Source of the DNA: Phoronis australis
Lineage: Eukaryota > Phoronida > Phoronidae
DNA: 64,000 nt
Reading direction: 5' to 3'
NCBI GenBank assembly: GCA_002633005.1
Contig: NMRA01000076.1
Location: forward strand, 1,016,033-1,080,032
Of the stretch, positions 26,201 through 38,200 are shown one piece after another. The number at the start of each line of letters is the position of its first letter. Position 1 is the stretch's first letter. Under the pieces are notes generated by a model that was given only the letters and a program-made list of their open reading frames with translations, did not search any database and was not told where the DNA came from. The position numbers and the translations under genes were made by a program.

Positions 26201-29200
26201 TCAGGAGATATAGTTATGGGCAAAAAATGACAGTATGAGGCGCCATAGTAGTCGAAGTCGTCAGAAAATCATCGTCAGCCGTCCACTTCACATAGGAACA
26301 TGTATGCCAATTTTCACAACCATCAATACAGTGGTTTGGATAATAGAAGGATGAACGTCAAAAACCAGACTCGAAAACAGTAAAAGTGGCCACTAGGAGG
26401 AACAAAACAACTCAAATCCATCGGAAAACAAGAAAGTAGTGTCATCTCACCTATAAGCCAAGTTTTATGAAAATCCGTTGAGGACCTTTGAAGATACAAA
26501 GGAAAACGTAAAAAACTAAAATTGGCAATAGGGAGCACACAGGTAGTCGGATCCATCTGAAAGTTCCCTCATGCTGTCCCAATCGTGAAAGGAACATATG
26601 TGCAAATTTTCATCAACATACATCAATTTGAAAGGGTTTTTGAGATTAAGCAGCGGATGCTGGATGACGGACAGATGCTGGACGGGTGCCGGATGGACGC
26701 TGGATTTTTGAAAAAGTGACTAGAATGACACGTACACCAAAATTCTCAATGAAAAATGTACCTTCACACAAAAACACTGGTAGCAATGATAGCAATAGTT
26801 TACAGAGACAAGTGGCTATGGCTTGACTCACCTGCGCTAGTTTCTGTCTCTGCAGATGCTGCAGAATGGCAGTCTGTTGGCTAGGGGACAGTCGACTGGT
26901 CGTTGATGTCTGGAAATAGGCAAATGACAGGAGTCAATCAAGACACGTTGTTTGTAACAAAATGCAATTGTGAGAGTTGTAGACAGTGGTCGAGAAACTG
27001 TGCTGGGCACCACAGGGGTCAACTGTGACTTGTCCAAAAAGTACCATTTTGTAACTTGTGATGTAAACCAGCATACTTAAGATTATGCTGGTACTTATCA
27101 ACAAGTCATTGCATTTAGCCAAAGTATATACCAATAAAATTCATCTAAGACTTGTAAAAGAGTAGATTTTCTATAAGTAGAAAGCCCGTAGACTCTGGTA
27201 TTAAACATTATACCAATCTGTCATTAGCCACATATGGAGATTGTTCTAGGGTCCTTTGTAGCCTTAAGGTTGTCCTTCAGTCAATTGGAGGGCCTGAGCC
27301 ATGTTACCTGTAACCCAGACTCACCTGCTGTTTAGGCTCATCATGCAGACCTCCTGTTGCTTTCATCATTCCCACCAGCTTGTTGAATGCTGCCATGTCT
27401 GTGGACACAGGCTGGGGCGACGGGGTTCGCCGCACCTGCCCAATAGACGGCACGGTGATGTCTGCTGTCGGGCTGTGGTGGATGGTCGCTTCCAGCTCGG
27501 CCACAGTGGTCACTTTACTGGTAGGAATGCCTGGAAATGAGGCAGGGTCGTGGCAGTGAGTATTACGGCCTGGCTTACATATTGCATCCAATAACTTGGT
27601 ACGAATCATGTTAGCTGGCCTGAATCTGCCTGTTGAACCAACCAGTGAACTCTACTTAATCCTATATATTATCTTGTGTAATTAGGATGCCTAACTTGTT
27701 ATACAACCAAAACAATGGGTTTGCTATAAAAAAAACATGGACCAAGACAATCACGGTTTTCAAAGAACCGAATTGCAGCAATGCATGGGGTTTTAAAACC
27801 ACATCTTCACAAATAATGTTTTGAAGACATTAACAGTACAAATCATGCTACATTTATCTAAGAAATGAAAAGTAATTTTTCCATATGAAAGGAATGTTAT
27901 AGTATCATTGCCACACCCGGAGAAAACAGTAAATCAAAATGCAATTTCCAGCAAACTCAGAAACCTGAACAGAACCACACCATCACCACAAAGTAAAAGT
28001 TGGATATAAGCAAATAAAGCAAGAGGCAAAAATGGGATACACTATACTATGTAAATCAAAGTGACGAGAGAGTGCAATCCATTTTGAAATAGAAGAAAAC
28101 CAGTCGGTTTGAGCTGTTGATGAAAAATTTCCAAGCAATTAGTGTCAGTTTGCACGATGAATATAGAAGAATGCCGGGAAAAGAAACCGGAACCATGAAT
28201 TTCTCTTCAAACACAAAGCATGAGAAGTCACTGAAGTCTAAAGCACACACACAGGCACTCACATGTTGTAAGCACGCAAGCAAATATGGTTTTCCAACTA
28301 AACACACTACTAGAGGCCAGTCCTGACACTACATCGTGCACACTTACTGGGCGGTAATTGAGACTGGAGCAAGCTAAGGGGCGGAGCCTCAGTGTCCAGC
28401 TCATCACTGACTGGCTGATTTTGGCCCAGGAGGAGGGCCTTAAGACTAGCCTCAACCTCCTTGGCTCCGCCACTTAGCTGCCCTGTCCTCGTGGGCGGGC
28501 TCTCGACCTTGGCGACTGTCTTCTCTGGAATCGTCATGACAACAAAAGGTGATTGACACCATGAGCAAGGAACAAACGAACAGCGGTAAATGAAGATGTC
28601 AGAGATGGGACAACAAAAACTAACGATTACGCAACACAAGAGGTCCCATATATCAAATAATGAAATCCCATTAGAACAGCTTTCCGTTCAATGCAAAATA
28701 GCTGCAGTTAATTTACGTACTCTACAGGTTCACATAAAATTTTAAACAAAACCTTTTGATCTAAACATCTTGGCTTACTTTGAGTAAAAACAATTCAAAA
28801 AGTTAACATTTTAATTAGTGGTGGAAATCTTAACTATAAAATGTGCTAATATGCAACAGAGAACATGAATGATACTAATTACTAAGTTTAAAGATGCAGT
28901 AATACCTTTAGTGGTCTGTGTGTGAGATTTCTGTGCCTGTTGTAACAGAGCCATGAATTCACTCTGTGGCTTGGCCATATCCCGAGGGCTTGGCAGGCGA
29001 CCCTTGGGTGACGGCGTGGGGCTTTTTTGATTACCAGATATCAGGTCTACAGCAAAAAAACATTTAATAAAGATTAGTAGGACTCCGACAGTAAACAATT
29101 TGTGCTTCATCTGGTCATGCAATCATTGCTTAGCTGATGTCTCAAGAAAGGGTAAGTGATATCGTAAATCTATGACAGCCAGTCAAAAACCCAAAATCGT

Positions 29201-32200
29201 GCCTTAATTAGACCAGTGGGGAGATAGCGAATCATGCACAGTTCAAAAAGGGGAAGAAAACGATTCCACGCTCACACCTCTGAATTTCAGCTATGACCCC
29301 CTTTACCTTAGTCTCTGACTAATTAACACCCAGCCCATGATACAAATTCTATACTCGTGCCTCTTCACTCATCACGCGCATTGAAAATACTCCACACTCG
29401 GTGACCAAACTCCAGACCCGGATGAGGAATTTGGTTTCAGAGTATTGAGTTTGGTCACGGGGAATGGAGAATTTTCAGGGGTGCAGGTCAGCACTTCCAC
29501 CGCACATTTGGTGTTTGCTGGTCCAAGACTGGTTTTAGAGGATTGAAGCTGTAGTCACGGCCACCCTGGATATTTAAACAGCAACATGTCTCACCAGCTA
29601 AGTAACCAAATTCATCATTTAGAGATGAGCGACGACTGCTCTCGCGACTTTTCTCCTGCTTCCGTTGGCTGAACAGGTGACTAAAGCGACTGCCCATTGG
29701 ATGAGAGCTGTTCTCTTGAACCCCTTCAATCTGAGTACAAAATAGTAATGTTAACTAAAATATAAGGCAGGTCACTATGATTCCCAGTGACTATGTATGG
29801 GGGCAAATCATCACGGACTTGCGTGAGCAGACGGCTAAGACACGTTGTTTTCAACAGAAGCTCACACCTTCTGAATAACCTGTGTTGAAAAGCGAGAAGC
29901 AAATCAGAAGAAAATTAATTTGAAAATCATTACAGAATGAACCGGAAAATATTTCCTCTGAAACTTTGTCATTTTTTGACAATGTGATGCTTGTCTCGGT
30001 TTCCTTTTGAAAACTGCTATAAACAAACAAGTAGGTAGCATTCAAACAACTCCTACATAAAGCACAAACTCAACTAAAAAGAAGCGGTAATTTAGACATA
30101 CTCTTCCAGTTAACCTCACTGAAGTTTAATGCCCTCAGAAGTTCCACAACAAGTGATCATCTTGTGACTAGCACGCGACAACTAACATTAAACCATTGAC
30201 TGCAGGCACGCTTTTACCTTCAAGTAGATGCCTAATGAATTTGATTATCAACTGATTATTTTTCAAAATTTTGAAATTTTCACTGCAGTTTTGACAGAAA
30301 GAGGTAACTCCACGAAATGCGATTTCATAATAACTGCATCTCCTTTGAACTCGCACAGTTTGAATTTGCAAAAGTAAGATGGCGGTGGCAAAAGATACCA
30401 ATTGCGAAAACTTTCCTCAAGTTAGTATGAATGATAGCCATATCACCAAATTGTTGCTCCAAGCTACCAAGCAATAATCAAAGTTATGTGATGCACAAAG
30501 ACTGTAGATTCATGCATCAAATCATAGTAAACTTACATATGACAGGCCAACTGTCACACTTACAGGCAAGCCAGGAATGTCCATCTTTTGCAAGAAGTCG
30601 TTGAAATCAAATGGCTGCAATGTAGGTGTAGTGTCAGGTGATGATCGGTGCTCATTGGCTGAGCTTTCCGGTGAGCTTGATTCATTAGTCTCCAAACTTC
30701 CATTTCTAGCCGCAACACTAATGTCCTCTGTAATGAAGCAAACCTATCATCACGTCAAATGATTCTTTTTATGAAATGTCTCTTGCGATAAATAGCTAAT
30801 TACATCAGTATAAACTATTAACATCCATCGTACCAATACAATCATAAACTGGTAACTACTGGATTAATAAAACCGCGCTTAGTTTCAAAAGTTTAACCAA
30901 GCTAATTTTCGTAAAAACTGCGATGGAAACCTACCAAAAATAATGATAAACAATACCCTGTCCATTACAGCAAAACCTCACCAGCTTGGAGAAATTATTG
31001 CCTATTAAAAGTTACATTAATTTTCCATTTCTAAAGGCCTCCAACATTGTAATTTGAGAATGCTCACAATTTATCAAACATTTTTTGATGGTAGCTGTAA
31101 TAGAACATGAAAATGTCAAAGCATTTATCTGGAGCTAATTATCTTTTATGAAAAAAATCATTCGCCCATTAAAGTGTGCTTTAAACTGGTGAGAAACAGT
31201 TTCGTCAATTCATAAACTCTTTTGAAAACTACACTATAATGAACATTTCAATCTGTTAACACCTTCTGAGCGCACCTGCTGTTTTCCTGGACCTGTCCGT
31301 GTCCTGATCAGTCTTCTCCGGCTCCTCTTCTGGGCCATCAAAGCCATGTAGCTCTATAGTCTCCGAGATACTGATGGGACCGTGCGTGAACCACTCCGGT
31401 TCCTCCTCATTTCTCAACTGATAATGTCCCGTGTACCGCTTGTAGCCTCGCTCCCAATGGTCATCCTACCAAAGAGAACATGACGGTTGATAGATGACAT
31501 TTAGAATTGACTGGAACGTGTCATAGTTGGCGATTGTCAAAAGATGTTTGGTTATAAGAGGTTTGGACTACTCGTACAATAGCAGCGAACAGTTGCAAAG
31601 GAAAACAATACTCCTTAAAGCTGCTATGTACTTTAGACTTCCAACCATCATGAGATCATCTCAACTTGTTCCTTAGTCAAATTAGAGGGATTCCTGGGCT
31701 TAAAAACACTGAAGTTCACTAAAACTTGAGACCAAGGACAATTGGGCCAGGTGTTGCTAGTGAATATTGATGTAACGTTGTGCGAAACTGCAGGGATTTC
31801 ATCCATTGAAAGTATACGGAGTTGGCGGTCCATGTACTATAGTCTATGATGGAGGTGAGCTCCTGCACGTGAACTATGATTGACTTTACAAGTGAAGCAA
31901 TATTTCGCTCTTATGAATAAGCAACATCGCCTTCACAATAACATGGACATGACAGTCTGATCAACATCTGTTTCGTGAAAAGTGACTTCAGACGGAAGTC
32001 GGAAATTTGGTCCTATGCTCCACACAACTATTTCTGTGCAAAGTCTCTTACAATATACACATAACTGCTAGTTACTGTGATAATTTTAACTAATTAATTT
32101 TACAATATGAATCACTCATAACTACTTTTAACTAAATCTTTTTCAATAGTTGGGAAGTGGGAGCGCAAGACAAAATTTCTGTCTCAAGTCACTTTCATGA

Positions 32201-35200
32201 AACAGACTTACGACCTTTGATAAAACAGGCCACAGATGTTATAATAAGGAGACAGCATTGCCTGTCATTCCCTTCCCTTGTCAATCCCTCCCATCCACTC
32301 TCCCTTTCTTAGTTCTGACATCCCTAAATCAACAAGCCACACCCACTCTCTCTCTCTTAGTTCTGACATCCATCAATCAACAAGGCACACCCACTCTCCA
32401 TCTCTTAGTTCTGACATCCCTCAATCAAAAAGCCACACCCACTCTCTCTCTCTTAGTTCTGACATCCATCAATCAACAAGGCACACCCACTCTCCATCTC
32501 TTAGTTCTGACATCCCTCAATCAAAAAGCCACACCCACTCTCTCTCTCTTAGTTCTGACATCCATCAATCAACAAGGCACACCCACTCTCCATCTCTTAG
32601 TTCTGACATCCCTCAATCAAAAAGCCACACCCACTCTCTCTCTCTTAGTTCTGACATCCATCAATCAACAAGGCACACCCACTCTCCCTCTCTTAGTTCT
32701 GACATCCCTCAATAAACAAGCCACACCCACTCTCTCTCTCTTAGTTCTGACATCCCTCAATCAACAAACCACACCCACTCTACCTATTTAGTTCTGACAT
32801 CCCTCAATCAGCAAGCCACACCCACTCACCCTCTCTTCATGACCACTATTATGCCTCTGCCTGTGTCGGTCACGCTGGGCTCTGTCTCGCCAATTATCGG
32901 TTGAGTCGCGAGGACTCCTATCTTCCGTCCACCGGTCGGACTCCTGTCCTTCTAACTGTAATCGTCCACTGCCAATGCGGGTCACACCGCGACGACTGCA
33001 AGAACGGAAGATTACAACTCTTCACTCCCACTTCCAGTGACATATGACCGTAACTAAGATGGCTCAAGTCGGTCAAAAAATTACACTACTGAAGTTCTGG
33101 GAATAATCATCAAGCTATAATTTGGTTACTTATGTCAAGTTCCACCATGAGAGAGGCTAATGCAACCGTAGAAAGGAAAAAGATCAATTTGTCAGGATTC
33201 TGATTAGTACATTCATGTCAACCATCCACATCTTATTATCAACCATGTTGACGTAAAGATAGCAATAGACACACAGTTACATAGTGCGACAAAACTCAAA
33301 TGCTTTACAACTAACATCACAATCAAAAAGAACAACTTAAAAATAATTGGACACCTGGCCTGTTTGTCAAAAACAATTATGCCACAAGTCTCCCATTACA
33401 ATGCAATTCATTTCAGCAAAATCTTTTGTTGACTGATTTACATTGGCTGGAATTTTCATGTCCAACAAGTGCGACTTAGCAAAATGCTACAGCGACAGTA
33501 TCTCAAACCATCACTTTTCCTGCACTACAGGTCATCCAAGAATAGTGTACACTCACTGGTCACGCTCCCTCAGGTCACCGCCGCTCGTCTTACGTTGCAG
33601 GGTAGGATGCTGCTGCTGTTGCGTCACGTGACAGCCGGTGCCAAAACTGCGCCGCTGCGGACTCAGCACGATAGTGTCCTGCTCATCATCCTTGACACGG
33701 TCTACATGGGGAGAAGTCATACAAGCACACACTCACTTAAAGAAATCCTGGAATTGCTTAGATACTCCAATACATCTGTATTAGATACAACTTTCTCATC
33801 TTGATTAACAACAAACGGATGAAAACATGAATGGAAAGATAATTTCATTGCTTTCTTCTGACGATGTGAAAGGTAATTTTACTCACAAGAAAGCACATTG
33901 TCTATGTTGGATATTCTATCCTCACTATACGAGTCATGTCCACGACTGTATTTCCCTGGTCAGTTTGAACTGACCTGGACTTAAGATGAGGTCATGCACA
34001 GCGGAGATTTGCAGACCTTGACCTCTATTCAAGCTAGGGCATCTGGCGACAATGCAATTAGGACACAGACAGGGAGAGACCAGTCCAGTGAGCTGTGAGC
34101 AGCCAACCTCTGTGTCAAAAAATTTTCCGAGCAAATGGCACAAATCTTCAGTGTGGGGGGGGGGGTTGAAAACTACTTTAAACAGATCAGCACCAAGCAG
34201 GAAAAGATGGTTCGTTCTAAGCATGCTATGCCTAATGATAAGAAGTCATGCGTAATGTATAAATTATCATATATTATAAGGAAGATCCCTCACACTGCTA
34301 AACCGAGGAAACCAAATACTGCCACCTGGACTACGGCATACACTTAAGTTAGAGAAGTTGGCCCAGCTTGAATAAAGATCGAAGTCTGCACCTTCCTACT
34401 ATATACGACCACAACTAACATCTTGCTCAACCCAATGCAGCAAATCTAGTCTGTGAATAAGACCTTTAGAGCGAGCATGGAACGGTGCTGAATTGGGCTT
34501 AACTTCACCTGAGCAACATGCGCAAGTTTAAGTGAACGTGTGGACAGATGTTCAACTACTGCAATTTGATGCCAGTGTGACAACTTTCCCCACCTCTTTG
34601 AAGTAGTGCAATTTTCACCCAATCAACTTGCCCACGTGAAGTGCCTGTGTGGACAGAAGCCTGACACAATACGAAAATAATTGTGTGCTAAGTGTTTGCA
34701 CAGTTAATTTACAAGGAATTGTTATGTATAAAACGGAGAAGACGAGGTTTGCTTTGACAGCTGGGATTTGTGGACGTCTCACCATAAAACTTATACCAAA
34801 ATGAAATTCGCCAACCAACTGCCTGAAACCTAGAAAATTTATGTAACTATAGCATTCAACTGCCACCTACCTTGCTTGATACAGCAGTTTTAAAGAAACT
34901 TAATCCATTAAGCCTCATTTATTGGCACCATGAGTGACATTTTAAGATCACTTTTTACCAGAGAAATTTAAAGCTGTACCTGACTGAATTCCATATTACT
35001 ACTACTACCTTGATACCAGTTGTGCCACTGCTGTGTGAACACCCAGATGATCCGACACATATTACCCCTAGTGCAACTAACTAGCCCTAGTTTAAGTGCC
35101 AGTCTGGATACAGCTTAATAGTCACAAGATGAACAAGTGTTCATGTAAACACAAAATTGTCATTAATGAGTTATAATGTATCAAAACCAGTGAAAGATGT

Positions 35201-38200
35201 AACGTTCCTACGATAAAGAGCATTTACTCCTCACTAGCAGTCCTCAGCATACCTATGTGATAAATATACACATGGTAGAAGTGAATTTCCTAGAATGTAC
35301 TTATTGATGTAACAAACTTTCATCTCCAAACAAACATGTCTATGACAATCACCACAATATCGAAACCGAAATAGGACTAAACTCATATAATGAAATGGTC
35401 CTGAGATTACCTGCAAGTGACGGACGCCTGCGCTTCAAAAGATCTTTTTCAACATCTGTTGGTCGTTTGTACGGCTTTCCATCAGACATCGGTGAACTCG
35501 ACCGAGAGTTTCCGTCGCCGCGCAAGGATTTGAACCACAAGTCAGGGTCCCATAACCCCTGAGGCCTAAAAGTGAAATACAAATTTGAAACTGGAGTAAA
35601 TCCAGAGACAGTTGAAAGCAACCATCCACTAAATTATATTTTTACAGAGGGTAGTTTCATCACTGACATGCACCACTTTCCAACAAGAAATATATACTTG
35701 TCGACACCTGATGTCAATCCCTTCAAAATATGTATTTGGACATAACAAAGGAAGGCCAACCAAATGCTATCGTCTGACGGCCAGGCAACACAGGATACGA
35801 AACCAGGCCACACACATTCGCAGTACAAACCACTGCACTGAACTACCCTATCTTGTCATGGTACTGATCTTGCCTTCATAGTCCACAATAGCTGTAAATA
35901 AAATTGTCATTTCAGTGTGATTGGGAAACCCTTATTTAAGTGAAATTTTACACTGCGATCCTTTTAAAACATGGCAAGCTTTACCACATGACACTGCCAT
36001 CCTCCCTCACACTAAGGTTAAAAAGAAATGCACTAAAATCCACCAAAGACATTTTCAGATATACGGTAACATACTACTAAAACACAAACAATGGAAACAA
36101 AATTATTAAACAGAATATTCTACATACGAGTTGTAATCTTCCAACAGTAACGCTGGCCGCTGTTTAGCATAGATTGAATCTCGCAGGTTCATCAATTCTT
36201 CCTAAAACAAAAACACGGGAATGGTGATGAGATCAACAACTCCAAGATACAACAAAGGAACATCCTATAATAAGACAACAGGTGACGCGGTATTCATTAA
36301 GTGCAGCTAATAAATAGTTCATTCCAGCTGGTTCCAAGCCTAAATGCTAGATGGCATGGCAGCTACCAGTTTAGGCTGGAAAACTGGACTCGATTCTGTA
36401 CATTTTTTGCTTTAGAGAAAGCAACAGGCTTGCATAATTTTTTTTGAAAAGAATACCAAGCCTAGTTTTGGGTTACAAAAAGATGTTAAAAACGGCACTG
36501 CAAAACGATGTTCTGTAATCCTAGACAACCCTCAAGTTTGTAGGAAAATTTGAAAACTCCTTTCGAAATACGTTAAATGGGCAAGCATGACCTACGAAGT
36601 ATGCTTTCAGCAAATTACAAGGCAGCCGTGTGGAAAGACCACCCAACAAGAACCATAAAATTCAATCTGTCACACAGGCAGAATCAGTTTTAGTTGATTC
36701 CTGCTTTTATCTTTCAAGATCGATGCCAATGGTGCATTAGCAGGTGACAGAACAAGGATTGGTAGAAATCATCAAAGTCGGATTTAGTATCCTTTTAACA
36801 CTTAAGGTCTAAAGTTTTTGTTGCATGCAGACAAGATGAAATTCTATCCTCAATGACACCAGTTATTGAAAGTTCTACCTTACTCAAATCCATGTAGAGC
36901 ACAGTTGAAAATTTGACGCCACACTAACTGGAGACTGGAAGGAAGCGTGTTAACTCATTGACTCACAACTTATCAAAGCCTACTTCCAGCGTGTCTCTAA
37001 TTGTATGTCATTAGTGAGTTAGAACAAATGATGTCACAAACTAATTAGTGAACAATGCAGCCTTTAGTTAATGTTTCCTATTTTAGACCACCATTGTGCA
37101 CAAGACATGAGCTTGTGCAATGCGACTATAAACAGTGAATATCAGTGTGTCTCACATAGAGCCCAGTTTACATGAAGGTGTTAACACCTGAATGTATATT
37201 TATGTATGGTGCGTATTTTTACAATATCAACGCAAATACACTCGGGTGTACAGCTACACTCGGGTGTATAATTACACCACCTGCATTCGTTTGTGTAAAT
37301 GTAAATTTTCTGTCATATGTGGTTTGATATGGTCTTTTATTGAAATGCTGCTGCTGCTGTTGTTGTTGCTGCTGCTGCTGTTGTTGCTGCTGCTGCTGCT
37401 GTTGTTGCTGCTGTAGTTGTTGTTATTGCTATTGCTGTTGCTGTTCATTGTTCTATTTGAAGCTGAACACTGAATTTCCAAAAACCAGCGCTTTGTGAAA
37501 GCCACCTGGCCAAGCCATCTTGTGTTTACATCACTATTGTAACAATCAGTGACTCCAACCTGACAGGTGGCCGGATTGTATTATTAGTTTGTACTACATT
37601 AGAGAAATACTTGGCAAAATGTGTTGGCCTTTAGAACTTTTGAACAGGATCTGCCAATTTACAATTTTCAAACCACTCCATCGATCGTTCTTAATGTATC
37701 TATACTTGCCACTTGCGAGACAGTTCAAACAGCAATCTCAAGGGGATTGATACCCAAGCATCAGAGCTTCCCTGATTCAAGGCAACTATTCCAGAAAAAT
37801 CTTCTCTTTACTAGGAAACACGGCTCGTGTCGATTTTGTAGCGAAATGTATAGAGTACAGAGCGCAAATATCGCTTTTCATTTCCCCCATACGAACGCGA
37901 TGTAAATTTATATTTATTTTGCAACTGTGTGTAGATTTGTGTATGTATGTATGGATGTGAAAGTGCTGCATATAAAACGAGCTATAGATCCTCTTTCACC
38001 ATGTACAAAAACGCTTGATTGACCTAGTTCTCAAAACATTAAGACACATCAAGACTGAATTGGGAAAGCAATAAAGTACTTCGCGCCTCAAGTGCCGTAC
38101 AGATGTACAGCATTGTCGGTAAATACTGCATTCATCAGACTGGCACTGTAGTATTTCAGGATGTGGTTGTCGAATGACTTTGAGTGATATCTTTCAATTA

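Larger units (their letters stand above)
22840..26720. repeat. Diverged tandem array with CTCF-like motifs, interrupted by a transposon
   Basis: The array fills most of the intron between 4E-T exons 12 and 13. A motif close to CCACTAGGTGGCGC recurs in one orientation at 22998-23011, 24681 (degenerate), 24835-24849, 24993-25006, 25137-25150, 25282-25295, 25443-25456, 25586-25599, 25868-25881 and 26390-26403. In the best part, spacings are 157, 144, 145, 161 and 143 bp. Three flanking types alternate (GCGCAAAC, GCACACCAG, GCGCCACA), giving a higher-order unit near 448 bp. Between motifs, phrases such as GGTTTAGGAGATA and CCAATTTTCA recur. The motif fits the vertebrate CTCF core CCASYAGRKGGCRS as recalled; binding is untested. 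Nothing here looks coding. Confidence 0.8.

Noticed and set aside
24662-26720. CRISPR-like regular spacing of a short motif
   Set aside because: The genome is clearly animal, the spacers are themselves repeats of each other and the motif is not a palindromic direct repeat of CRISPR type.
32258-32791. 177-codon repetitive protein (TPTLSLLVLTSINQQG units)
   Set aside because: The 48-bp repeat length is a multiple of three, so any open phase stays open. It lies in a 4E-T intron and has no other gene signal.
37192-37505. Poly-Leu and Asn/Ser-rich frames
   Set aside because: Translation of an intronic CTG/TTG triplet repeat in different frames.
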